Assembly: GCA_020747015.1 (NCBI GenBank)
Contig: JAGTJM010000022.1
Span: 1-64,000, forward strand
Source: Pyrenochaeta sp. MPI-SDFR-AT-0127
Lineage: Eukaryota > Ascomycota > Dothideomycetes > Pleosporales > Cucurbitariaceae
DNA: 64,000 nt
Reading direction: 5' to 3'
Below, one piece after another: positions 10,584 to 22,245 of the stretch. The notes below the pieces were generated by a model. It was not told the DNA's origin and did not search any database. It saw nothing but the letters and a program-made list of their open reading frames with translations. Each line of letters opens with the position of its first letter. The stretch's first letter is position 1. The position numbers and the translations under genes are program-made.

Positions 10584-12833
10584 AGTAATGGACAAGGAAG
10601 GAATAGTACCGAAAAGTCACCCATGTCTACCAGTCTCTGTTTGCCAATATGTCCAAATCTGCACAGTGCTCGAGGTGATCGCGAAGATGCGGAGATGCTA
10701 ATTCCGGTTTGCCTAGTTATCCGATATAAAGGTACTAGATTTTTTATTTGTTCCTTGTCGAAACCAGTACAAGCCCTCCAAACATCAGCTTTCACATTTC
10801 AAGGCATCAACGACGAGCTCCTCGAATCAGGACCGAGCCAGTAGTGTTCAGAGTGCTCTGGAGAGTGAGCTTTTTGCGACTCCTGGGTGGCTCCATGTAC
10901 AAACTAGGTACTAAAATCTGGGGCGGTGCACTATGACCCTTTGTTGGGAAAGCCTGCGGGTCTCACAATCCACAACATATTGTCAGGATGCAATGCCCTG
11001 GCAGACAACCCCGAGCACGCGTGCGCCTAAAGTGGTGCTCTTATCTGGACCTTAATTGCAGTCTTATCTTACATCTAGAATGAATTTCACTGATGCATGA
11101 GCGCTGACAGTTCTCGCATCATTGCGTTGTGTTGACTTGGGCGAGGATGGAAATGGGCTGAAAATCATCCTCGGAAGGTCGGGGCAGGAAGCTTAAGTTG
11201 CTCCACTCTTCCTCCTAGCGTCGGTTGTTGGCATTGGACTCGGACTTCGTAGTCAGCGATATTCCCGAGCATGTATTTGATGTCCCTGCCAGATCATGTA
11301 GTGGTGGAAGTTGTGGTGAGCTGGTGCCATGGACTAGACGCACTGGTGGTTAGCTCGAGGCAGCCTGCATATTAAAACAAGAGGGGATACGAGGAACTGC
11401 TCTCACCGTTCAAGCCGCGAGGGCGCCTGCAAATATTGAATGCAACCCTTGTCGCATGGTGCTAGTCCACGATCGCTATCGGCGAAGAGCAAGACATGTG
11501 GCGAAAGCTTAGGATGCAGCTTGTTTTCAATCGCCCGAAGCGCTATTAGCAAGGCTCGCTTCTTGAGACACGTGGTTGGCTCTCTTTCAACTTGTCGGAC
11601 GCAGCGGCCCACCAAATTGAAGAGTATTTTGGGACTATTGGACTCACCTCGCTCCGTTCCCTTGCTCGGGAGCTAGCAGTGCCTAGGGTCAGGGGTTAGC
11701 AAACGAACGAGATTGCCGTGGGCTTCAAGCCAGATGCTTCCCACTTGTGTGCAGAGAATTCACGCGATGCTTGTTCATGACGCTAATGCCAGGTTTCAGC
11801 GGCCTAAAATAAGACACAGAATGATGGACATGACGGGTGTATGGTTGCGTGTGGGTCTCGTCGACTCCTTGAGCCGAACAAGCTCCCCCAAGACCTGCAG
11901 AAGAACTGCGGGCGTCCTCGGCGGCGGTTGCCAATATATGTCAGGACCTTGGGCGTTGCGCCACCGGTGTGGCCTGGCAGCTAGCTGCTCTAGTTGCGGG
12001 GCACGATTACGACCATCGTTATTTACCATGCGCCTGAGGTAACACAGCGCGTCACACAGTGCTTCTCCTGCTTGCGCTAACACGATAGGATCGCAATGTG
12101 TTGGAACGACGACTTGCGTTACGACGACTGCCGAGCGAGGCCCCTTGGAGAGCATACGTACCAAAAAATGCCAGTTTGTGAATCCTTCGCTGTTTCGAAC
12201 CGCCTTCAATGCACACTTGTCAGCGATCTGTCTTGCGACTTGTTGTACATCAAACATGGGAAGCTATAGAGATCCCCCCTGGCCTTGTCACGACCAACCA
12301 AAGACACTCTCAAAAAGCCATGTTGATAGCTCTATTCATTTCCACCCCTGAAGTATGCGCTGGAATTAATGTGCTTGCATCGCGCTCAAGCCCGTGCCCC
12401 ATTTCAAGGCTATGCCCCCGAAATCTCGAACCCCCGGCTGAACCGAAGCCGGCGCCACGGGTCGAAGGCTAAAAGCGGACGAGCCCAGGAAGTCCTCGAC
12501 ACAAAGCTTATCACCGGTACAGGGCTTGGGGGCGCCATTTCCTGCCTAGTTGCGACGCGAGTCAAGTATAGCACATGCATGGCAAGGATTCCTCGCCGGG
12601 CGTCGATCTCCCCTACCCTTCATAAGGTGAAGCTGTCAGCTGTCTGCGATGGTTCTCTTCCTCACTCCCTTTCCATTGGAGCCTTGATCATACTTTCTTT
12701 GTGGCCCATCCTTCGTTTCGGTCTCAAAGTCTTCAAGTGTGTTGCCGAAACAGGCCTGCACTATCCACTCGCTTTCTCTCAAAGTCTCAAACAATATTCT
12801 AAGTAATTCTGTAATACAACCCAGGCGACTACA
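10584..12833. other. 2.2-kb intergenic region without a supported gene
   Basis: It holds several open frames (for example 11796-12257 on minus, 11403-11615 on minus, 12369-12806 on plus). None shows a recognisable domain, signal peptide or consistent intron pattern. It may contain an unrecognised small gene or decayed sequence. Confidence 0.45.
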
Positions 12834-15115
12834 ATGCGTTATTCCACTACTCTTGCTGCCGTGGCGGCGATCGCCCCCATCGTCAGTGCTCACGGAGGAG
12901 CTGCTCTTCCTAGGATTGTCGGATTGAACCCCAAGGACCTCAAGGCCAGGGATCTTCTCAGCAGTCTCGGCGCGCGCTTCGCAGAGGTCAACGAGTTTGT
13001 CAAAGCTCCCGAGCGCCATGTTATTTCCCGGCAAGACGACCAAGAGTGCGGCGCCAATATTGGCTCCTGTGGTGCTGGTCTCTGCTGCTCGGAATCTGGA
13101 TGTATGTCCATATGAGATGAACAAATGAAGGGCTTGCTAAGAAATACCAGACTGTGGCACAACTCCCGATCACTGCTACTCCCCAGGATGCAATTATGCG
13201 TACGGCCCTGGTTGCCCTGAGAACGCTACGCCTGCGGGCACAAACACTTCTTCAGTTGCCCGTACCAAAGTTGGCTCAGTTGCATATGGCGGCGCTGGTA
13301 TCTATAACTGTGTCAAGGCCGGCACTGTCGCGCTCACCTACGATGATGGTCCGCAAAAGGTGTTCACCAGTCATATCTTGGACTTGATGAATAAGTATAA
13401 TGCCAAGGCTACCTTCTTCATCACGGGCAACAACATCAACAAAGGCCAGATCGACACGACTCAAGAGTACATCGATGTTATCAAGCGCATGGATGCCGAG
13501 GGACATCAAATTGCCTCCCACACTTGGACCCATCTGGATCTGAGCGCAGTATCTCAACTCGACCGCAAAAACCAGATGTGGAAACTCGAAATGGCTCTTC
13601 GCAACATCGTCGGCAAGATCCCCACATATATGCGCCCGCCGTACTCGAGCTGCACTGGTCAGTGCCAAACCGATATGGCTGATCTTGGGTATCACGTGAC
13701 TTATTTTGACGTTGACACCGATGATTACAACCAGGATTCTCCTAATCAGATTCAGAACTCGAAAAACTGGTTCAAGGGGAACATCACTCAGGGAGGCGCT
13801 ACTGCTGCCGGTGGTGCCAAATGGTTAGAGATTGCTCACGATATACACGAGCAAACTGCAAACAACTTGACAGAATACATGCTCTCCACTCTGACCACTC
13901 TCGGGTACAAAGGTGTTACCGTTGGTGAATGTCTTGGTGACCCTGTTTCTAATTGGTACCGCGCCGCTTCCGGCGCTGGTACTGCTACTTCGGTAAGCTT
14001 AATATTCCGTCTACAAGTCCAATCATTGCTTCGCAACTGCGTAGTAGCTCTTCCATTTAATCCTACTTGTCGAGGAAATCGACGATCCGCCAACCAGCAT
14101 TGTCTGTCAGTTTGCGGATCTGAAATGACCCAATGTGGGGTTCAAGACGACAAGAGATCTGATGACCTTTCTTCTCTTCCAAGTATTTCAAGACTAGCCT
14201 ATGAAGCTAGGGTTGGACCTTTGGATGGCCGATATCCCTTCTCGCAGCTATGCTATTGTTTTGTCGTCTGATAGACGTTTTATTTTCTGCTCTCGTCTAA
14301 CACATGTCCTCCAGGCTACTGGCACGGCGACCCGTTCTTCCTCTGCCCCTGCCTCAACAGGAACCAAGACGGTGTCCACAGATGCTACTTGCGGTGGTAC
14401 CAATAAATAGTAAGCATCTCTCTCATATTCATCGTATCTCTTACTAAACGTGTCCAGCACTTGCTTGGGTAGTACTTTTGGCAACTGCTGCAGCACTTCT
14501 GGCTGGTGCGGTTCTACTACTGACTACTGTGGAACCGGCTGCCAGTCTTCCTTCGGGAACTGCGGTGGTAATGGCGTTATCAGCTCTTCATCGGCCCGGA
14601 GTGCCTCATCAACCAAGGCTGTCTCATCAACCAAGGCTGCTTCATCAACCAAGGCTGCCTCATCGACCGTGAGAACTTCCACGAGGGCTTCATCTGCTGT
14701 TCCCTCTCCCTCTGCTGGTGGGAAGGTATCCACTGACGGCAGTTGCGCCGGTACCAGTGGCTTCACTTGCCAGGGCTCCTCTTACGGCAATTGCTGCAGC
14801 CAATACGGATGGTGTGGATCCACCACTGATCATTGCTCTACTGGATGCAACTCTGCTTTCGGTACGTGCTCCGGGAGTGGAGCCACCACCTCGCGAGCCA
14901 CCAGTTCGCGTGCAGCTTCTACCGTGAGGACCTCCTCGGCTCCCTCAACCACCGCTACACAAAAAGTCTCCACCGATGGCACCTGCGCGGGAACATCTGG
15001 GTTCACTTGCAAAGGCTCTTCCTATGGAAACTGCTGCTCACAATACGGCTGGTGTGGTTCGACCACCGGTCACTGTGGAACAGGCTGCAACAAGACCTTT
15101 GGTACCTGTACCTAA
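12834..15115 (+). CDS. Secreted chitin deacetylase (CE4/NodB) with four CBM18 chitin-binding modules
   Basis: Predicted exons are 12834-13101, 13151-13992, 14315-14409 and 14458-15115 (620 aa). It removes acetyl groups from chitin at the cell wall or outside the cell, a reaction linked to wall remodelling and to hiding chitin from host detection. Seen: a signal peptide of about 19 residues; one Cys-rich CBM18 at about 72-110; then the CE4 catalytic domain with TYDDGP (152-157), SHTWTH (His213 and His217, metal ligands), RPPYSSC (251-257) and LEIAHD (316-320). After the catalytic domain come three more CBM18 modules (each with GNCCS, GWCGSTT and CGTGC-type cysteines) separated by Ser/Thr/Ala linkers, one of them built from an 18-bp tandem repeat. 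Intron 2 is 322 bp, much longer than its neighbours, and lies exactly between the catalytic part and the C-terminal binding modules. Confidence 0.93.
14604..14657 (+). repeat. 18-bp tandem repeat in the linker of the chitin deacetylase
   Basis: Three nearly identical 18-bp units, with a fourth degenerate one after them, encode an SSTKA(A/V) repeat between the second and third CBM18 modules. Unit number could vary between strains. Confidence 0.85.
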
Positions 15116-17724
15116 GCATTTGCATTACCCCTCTCTTCTTTCTCTCACTTCGCGCTCGTTGGAGCATATAATCCAAAGTAGGCGGATATCTAGATTTCAA
15201 CGGGAGCATATCTGGTATTCATGACTGATCTTGATTTACAGAACCGAGCATGTGTTCGCTCGTAGGTTGATCTCTCAACACATCAGATTAGGTTTAACTA
15301 ATGCGCTTATGGAGAGGAGGGACGTGTTGTTTTAGGCCAATAAGGATGGGGGGTTCATTGTATTCTGGACCTAGCCAACCCGAATTCACACGTTGTCAAA
15401 CTAGTGATCTGCCAGTTGTGTGATGATCCCTGTAAATTTGGTATTCAATTTGTGCTCCTGGGAACTAGAAATGGATACCCCCCCTCTAAGTAAGATCAAT
15501 AAACCACGAAAAGAACACAAAGCCAAGGTGCTATCTTAATGTAGAGCGTGAGACGCGCATGTTGCTTTGGTTCTTTAAATTGCCACATAAGGTATGCCGT
15601 ACATGTATGGCTGGTGATGATAGCAGAGCATCTATGTGTGTTCGATATGGACCACTGTCTTCTTCGGAAAGGACGAGAAGACTTACTCTTATGCCACCAT
15701 TCACGTGATCGTGGCATTCAAGCTGTCTCCTGGTTTTGCCCTGGCTTTACCAGGCTACAACTTATTCATTTGTAACACAACCCCGGATATCTGGATGTGA
15801 TTACTACCGTCACTAGGTGTCATAGTGTGAGCTCTGCTGAAATATAGGTTGGTTCTGGGTACAGATCGGCCATGTGTACCGTGGCGTAGAAGGGCGACCT
15901 TATAGTCACACAATAGGGATGGGTGCTCTAGTTGAGGTGACTCTTTTGGTTGCATCTGTAAGAAAAAAAGTTTGAGATCTTTCCAATTGATGGTTATCGC
16001 AAGTCATAATGGTAGAGTGTAGAGACCTCATCGGGCGTGAAAAGACCAAAAATATGGAATCTCCACGACAAATTTCCGTATATCTTTGGATAGACGAGGT
16101 CTGTAATATATCCTCGTTCAATATACTCATTAGGAGTAAGCATGCTGATTGCGCCAAAATCTCGAACATCACATTGTACGTGATACCCCGTTTTACTGGC
16201 ACCATCGTTGATTGGGCTTCGCAAGTCTCATAATCTTTAGCATCTGAACTGAAGGATGCCGCGACGTCAGAGAACCCATCCTCAGAGACAGTCTTCGCAG
16301 AGTACCTCAGTCTCTTCATTTTTGCCATGTCCGACTAAATCAAGATCTTCGTACGAGATCAAAAATCTTGCTATGGAGCCCCTGCAAACTTGGCAAGCTC
16401 TTGTGGAGGAAATTAAAACTGTATTCAAGGAAGAAAAGACTATCTCTTTCTGCTAGGTCTTTAAGGACAGGTACGATTTCACATAAGTGATAAGTCAATA
16501 TGGCACACGATAATAGTACCACTAACTAGCAACAGCTACATACCGGAGGAGAACGCCTTCATCTTTAAGCCTTGACAGTGCCTGAATCAGGCATTGATGT
16601 TCCTTAGTTAGCATCAAAGGAGCCTTACTTCGATCAGAACGTGCTGCGGCCAAAAGTACATAGTAGTCTATATGATACCTTTGATAGAACACTTAGGTCT
16701 GATTGACTCACACCATTCAGGTACATCGGCCTGAGGCGACACATCCATACTGTGACTAATATATTGATTACTTGACTAATAGTTGTCGAAAGCGAATGAT
16801 ATGATTTTTAAGGGGGCTGTAGACAGATATGTGAAGTATGGTACTCAAAAGCCCAGCAATTGGGCTTGCATCGTCGCAATTAAACGCGTATTGATACTGA
16901 AGCATTCTTCCCAGTTATCAGCCAAGGAATTGTCGAGGGTAACACTTCAGGCTTGAGGCTCCTCATGCGGGCGTGATTGCAAGTCTACGGGCATTTCGCT
17001 GTATTGAACAGCCGAGCTTTTGAATAATCGCCTCGAATAGGCGAATGCACTGAAATAAATACTAGACAGAGGCTTCGCATCGATTTCTGACAGGGAAGGT
17101 TATCATTGTCATGCAATCTCTGATACACGCCTCATAATGTATTTGAACTAATCAATTTTAAAGACTGGATACCTGGGTGTGCTTCAAGACCAAGGATTAT
17201 CATCTGTGTCCTGTCTGTCTGAAAATGCTCTCACATTATCATTTCTACGATATTTGCTCAAGAGGTGCTGCTTGCTTACCGTATTACTGCACCTTTATTC
17301 CCAATGAGCTTCAGCGGAGCGAGAGTGGAGGTGCAACAAAACTTTCACACAGTACGATCGGGTGGGACACATTCTATAATTTTGCGTGATTTTACATCAG
17401 CCTACAGCCTTGGCTTATTCTGTCGACTGGGGTAGAACGCGTCGCAGATTTCTGTCTCGTGGAAATTCGTCTAAGATTGCGGTATTTCCGAATGAAGATC
17501 GCACAGAGATCGCACGAACTCGGTTTATGATTATGTTGGTACTTAAAACTAGATATTTCATGCACTAATAATGCGGGCAATCTTCCAGCCCTCTAGCATC
17601 AATCGTCTTGTTTAAGAGTAGTTACTTCAAATGTGAGACTATGCGCCCCCTGTTTTAGAGAGCATATCCCCATGTATTCCTCAGTATACTCCTGCATGTT
17701 CTGCAGAATTGACGGCAAGCTTTC
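15116..17724. other. 2.6-kb A/T-rich gene-free region
   Basis: No gene is supported. Two overlapping minus-strand frames at 15906-16328 look faintly protein-like but have no recognisable family and could be remnants. The rest is A/T-rich with many stops. No terminal repeats or transposase motifs were seen. Confidence 0.5.
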
Positions 17725-19774
17725 TTATCGATTATATACATGGTAGTTATTGGCGTTGATCAATTCCATGCCCTCCTTCCTATAAGTATCTGCCTCAGCA
17801 TAGCTCGATGCATTGGCATCGAACACAAAGGCCAGTGGGTTCGAAACATTGTATTTTGGCCACAGCTCCTCTGTCCCGTTCCAGGAAAACGTCTCTCTCC
17901 ACACATTGGGATCGAGATCGTGCACAAAACTGACCCAGTTGCTGTTCATGAACCTTGAGAGATCACGGTAGCTCTCGCTCTTGTTCGTGAATGGTGGGAT
18001 GGCGGCTGGAGCATACCCTACTCCCTCAAGATTGAGAAATACGAATGCTACTTCCTGGAAGTGGGTGACAGCGATAGCAGCAGGGAGACCTGCAGGAATG
18101 GCATTAAAGCGGTAGCAGTATGCCGACAGGCCTGCAGCAGCCCACGTCTGGCATGTAAGCCTCCGATTGGCGATGAAAACTTGGTCACCAAAATACGATG
18201 CTGAGCGGCGGAATTGCGCCCCGAACGGTGGTCCTGGTCTGGCGTCTCCTAAGCTTGCGATGACGTTCACGGAAAGATCATCTGGATACGCTTCCAACAG
18301 CAGATTCGCGAGCTCAACTGGAACGGCCCGGCGCCCACTTGTCATGTACATGTAAAAATCTTCTGTTGTGTTTACAGGCGAAGGACTGAAAGCTGTTCCC
18401 TCATCTGAGTTTGCACCTGAAATAATCGGAACATGGACGAACTCGCCAGCTTCAAGTTGAAGCGACGTCCGCTTCTGGATAAAATCACCGTCGACGATCG
18501 GCATAAAACTGGTTATATTTAACGTTGTGCTTGTAGTGTTAATAGCAGTATTAAGCTGCTCGGCAGGCAACTGTCGCAGACATTCAAGCGGGCTTGAGGC
18601 GTTCCTGCAGCTTGTACGGAGGAGGAGTTCGTTGTACATATCTGCGTATCCCAAAGGCTCCATTAAAGGTCCGAAGTTGACAGGGTTGCCACTCTGCATT
18701 ATAGCGCCGCGGAAGAGTTTGTCGTCGCGCCCACTATAGGCGGTCAAGTGGAAGCCTACGGATGCAGCGCCTGCACTCTCACCAAAAATTGTGACTTGGT
18801 TTGGATCCCCTGTCTGATGTCAACTCTGTAAAATTCAAATACAATTTAGACTCACCACCAAAAGCGTCGATATTTTCCTGAACCCATTCTTAAAACAGCA
18901 ACATATTAGCAAGGATTCTAAGTTCACAGGATAGACACGTAAGTGTTTGGTATTATCGAGCATTCGCCCACGACCAAACGTTGAGGTGAGCGATGCCGTT
19001 GAGACAATACTAATATGTTACTTACTTCCGGGAAGTTAGTAGGATGTCTCAATGGTACTTGTGGAGGAGACTATTACCGTAGTGCCATGCGCTGGTCTCT
19101 CAGACCAAGGTTAAGATCACCAGAATTCTTAAGCTCCTCGCTTCCGCTCAAGAATCCCCAAGCACTAAGGCGGTAGTTGATATTCACACCAATAATGGGC
19201 TTTCCTATATTTACAGAATTTTCTACCATGAACGAGATGTTGTAGCGTTGGTCAATACCACCACCTTGGTAGAAGCCACCGCCGTGGATCCAGAATGCGA
19301 CAGGCAATTTATCATTAGCACTATATCCAGCTGGCCGGACAACGTTGATATATAAACAGTCTTCTGCGAGAGGGTCTGGTGCCGAAGGATATACGAGGTC
19401 AATAAATAATTCTACACATTACTTCGTACAAGGCCACTTACAATTCCACTGGTCTGAACCGTAGCCGTAGCACTGTAGACCTTACATTAGTGAGTGAACT
19501 TTGATGCCAATGGGTGATGTACTTCGCTTGAGTATTGGCCAGCTGGTCTGGGGTCTGCCCAGGTCTCGTTCAGGCTTACTGGATGTCTAAATCGCAGATT
19601 CCCAACTGGCGGTTGGGCATACGGTATGCCTAGAAAGAAGTCTTGATTAAATCCCGTTGAATGCACGCCGACGTATGACCCATTGTTGATATGAACAGTT
19701 GGTGCCGAGGAATGTAAGTCGCACATGGCGAGGCCACGAAACAACGTGACTGCCAATGCTATGGTGCGCATCAT
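17725..19774 (-). CDS. Secreted type-B carboxylesterase/lipase
   Basis: Predicted exons (minus strand) are 19774-19523, 19472-19442, 19375-19078, a doubtful 71-nt exon 19009-18939, 18888-18856 and 18809-17725. With the doubtful exon the protein is 589 aa. Type-B carboxylesterases hydrolyse esters outside the cell. Seen: signal peptide (MMRTIALAV then hydrophobic); LGIPYAQPPVGNLRF; the disulfide and oxyanion region CYGYGSDQW, EDCLYINV and HGGGF; the nucleophile elbow GESAGA; the acidic residue in NSDEGT; and the His in THFQEV, so the triad is complete. The joins between exons 1-3 and the last two are clean. The roughly 190-bp gap between 19078 and 18888 is not: joining directly breaks the frame, while including the 71-nt exon keeps it but inserts about 24 unusual residues before WVQENIDAFGGDP. 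Confidence 0.85.
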
Positions 19775-19826
19775 GTTCACGATTGAGGTGTTAGAGCATG
19801 GCAAGAAGTATGTGGGGTTGGCAATA

Positions 19827-19833
19827 TTTTATA
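19827..19833 (-). promoter_or_regulatory. TATA box of the carboxylesterase gene
   Basis: TATAAAA on the minus strand, 52 bp before the predicted ATG at 19774. The spacing is short, so the leader would be short. Confidence 0.4.
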
Positions 19834-22147
19834 TCCCGGATCTTACTCTATTTGTGCCCATGGGGTATAGATCTATCCTTCTTCCCAATTTTTGATGTCG
19901 GATCGTGCAAGCGACAGTTCACTATGCCCAAGGCTAGGCCCATGACCTCACTATCGGCGTAGCTGCCTCTTACAAACATACTAACTCCGCAGTTTAAGCA
20001 TTTGCGGGGATCTAGCCTCGTAGACGCTTGCTTCTTATAGTTCCGCTAACAACCGCATGATATGATTGGATACACTGATATGCCGATGTTCACCCAGCGG
20101 TAGAAAAGCCTTGTCTCGATACTGGGGTTCAGAAGGTTGGGGTTCGGCAATCTCGAACGGCATATTTAGTTGGCCGAGGCTGCGTGGGTATGCATAGGAG
20201 AGCTTCAATCTTTGCTCTGCATGAAGCCCTTTCAAGTTAGTAGTGCTTCAAATTTTTTCGACTTTGCTTCGGGTTTCAGTGAGGTACCTAGATCGGGCTG
20301 GTCATGAGCAACCTCTGGATGTGATAACATTTAAAAATGAGAGGTGATGAATGGTAAGCTGAATCGTAGGAACGAGAAGAAGTGCATCATCCTCACGAGG
20401 TCGTCTCGTTCCTGGCAATTTTGGATGCGTCAGATTCTATAGTCGACTAGTGGTTGTGTCGCATTTCATCGAGGGGATACTCCACCCAAGATAATTTTGC
20501 AAATATTCATGTGACATTTCGTGGTAGAAGGAGAAAGAGAAGGGTGACCAGAATTGTGGTAAAGTTGAGACCAATTGATAAATGACAGGTAGCTAGGCCT
20601 GTCTTACAATTTTTATATTTCAAAAGGCAGTTACTACAAAACGCCCGCCCTAAGTGTCAGTCAAAGATAGATTTGATGACATCTAAAACAGTACACAAGG
20701 ATATGCACTGGATGCTGATGGGAAACTTATCTGTTGTTCTGGCACAATGGCATCAAGCGGATTTGAACAATGAGCTTTGATAAAGCGTTGAAGCCGTTTG
20801 CGAAGTTTCGCATGCTATGCCTACTATATTTCGTAGAAGCCCATGGTACTTATTTAGAACATGCAAGGAATCAGACTCGGCTTTACTAACAGCAAAATCA
20901 GTCTTCTAAGCCGAAATGAACTCTTGCGATTATTGCAACCATGAATCTGCGGAGCACCATCATATTTGGACCATATTCCTAGATAGCATTGCACAGTAGT
21001 TCGATGTACCGCATTGAAGTATGGAAGAAATATTGGACTGAAAATAAAAGTTATCTGATATCTCTATCAGTTAGTGTCCTTGGAGATGTGACGAATAATC
21101 TTATGCTACTAAAGCTCACTTTATCGGTGGGGGCTTAACAATCATTCCTGACAGAAGCTAGCGGTGAACATCTTTTATGAGAAGCCTTAGTTTATTGTAT
21201 TGCTCCCTAAAGATAGACGACAGTGATAAGATATACTGCTACAAGATTGTACAACTCGGAGATGGTAGCGAACCAACAAGAACTACATCTTGATGACACT
21301 TGAGAAGAATTTGCTTGGCAGCTTCAAGGGTGTAAGTCGCGTACAGTATTCCGGGAGCATGTTACTGCATGGGTGGTCCAGAACATAGGGCCTCTTTGAC
21401 TGTGGCGATAATTACATTCTTGAATTCAAGAAAAAGTCTAAGTACTTGATTGAAACAAACGAGGTAAAAGTTTACTGGCGAACATATGCTATCATGGGGG
21501 GGGGGGGGGGTGAAGGCTGCATGAGAAAGCAGTCGAAGGCGTTGGGTAGTGGGCGCATGGTGAGCAATGACCACTATAGAGATGAGCTACCTAGGTATCG
21601 ATGTGGTTCCAGCCTGATGCACACACCGTGCGGTTGATGATACTCTGCATTGTTCGCAGTGACGATTACCTCGTCAACGATTTGATGAATGTTACGGTTC
21701 GCTTGATGCCGTAACTTGTAAGTAGCAAGCATCCCGGTCAACGGCATGTGTCAGTTCTTGAATGAACAAAACTAGCGCAAGCTCCGAGGTGCCGACTCCT
21801 GCGCCACTGTTGTCATCTAGATTTCTCCTACCCCTTCCTGCATTACGACAATGGTCAAGTGCCCCTTGGCAGAAGCGGATGATGAAGCTCACCAAGGCTT
21901 CTTATCATGTCTTGACATCGCCTTTGCCATCCTTCGGTCGCTTCCCCGCTCCCATTGGCGGAGAGGCGCTCCTCCTCGTATATGTTGTGTGAAGCTCCTT
22001 ACCTGAAGCAGCAGGTCGGAACAGCTCTGCCGTTGAGCTTCCATTGTAAGCTTCTGCATTGCCTGTCGCGACGTCAGCAGGAGGACCATGTCGGCCTTTG
22101 AACGCACTATGCGAGGTAGTGCAGGGTTAGGGTGATGCCACAGCAGG
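19834..22147. other. 2.3-kb A/T-rich gene-free region with a poly-G tract
   Basis: No gene is supported; frames are short and interrupted. It contains a run of 15 G at 21496-21510. No long terminal repeats or transposase motifs were seen. Confidence 0.5.
21496..21510. repeat. Poly-G tract (15 G)
   Basis: An uninterrupted run of 15 G in a non-coding, A/T-rich context. Length may be unreliable in the assembly. Confidence 0.8.
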
Positions 22148-22154
22148 TATAAAA
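22148..22154 (+). promoter_or_regulatory. TATA box of the M28 peptidase gene
   Basis: TATAAAA 92-98 bp upstream of the ATG at 22246. Confidence 0.5.
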
Positions 22155-22245
22155 CGTGCAGCCAGGCCTTGCAAGTTGAGAGGCGGTATATCTCTCGCAT
22201 TCTACCGAAGCATTTCGGTTTCTCGAGGAGGGAAAACTTTACGCA

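Noticed and set aside
11796..12257. Minus-strand open frame of 153 codons
   Set aside because: No recognisable domain, start or intron context; kept only as a remark in the intergenic entry.
12369..12806. Plus-strand open frame upstream of the chitin deacetylase
   Set aside because: No family match; overlaps the likely promoter and leader.
15906..16328. Two overlapping minus-strand frames
   Set aside because: Somewhat protein-like but in two frames and unidentifiable; could be a remnant, not enough to call.
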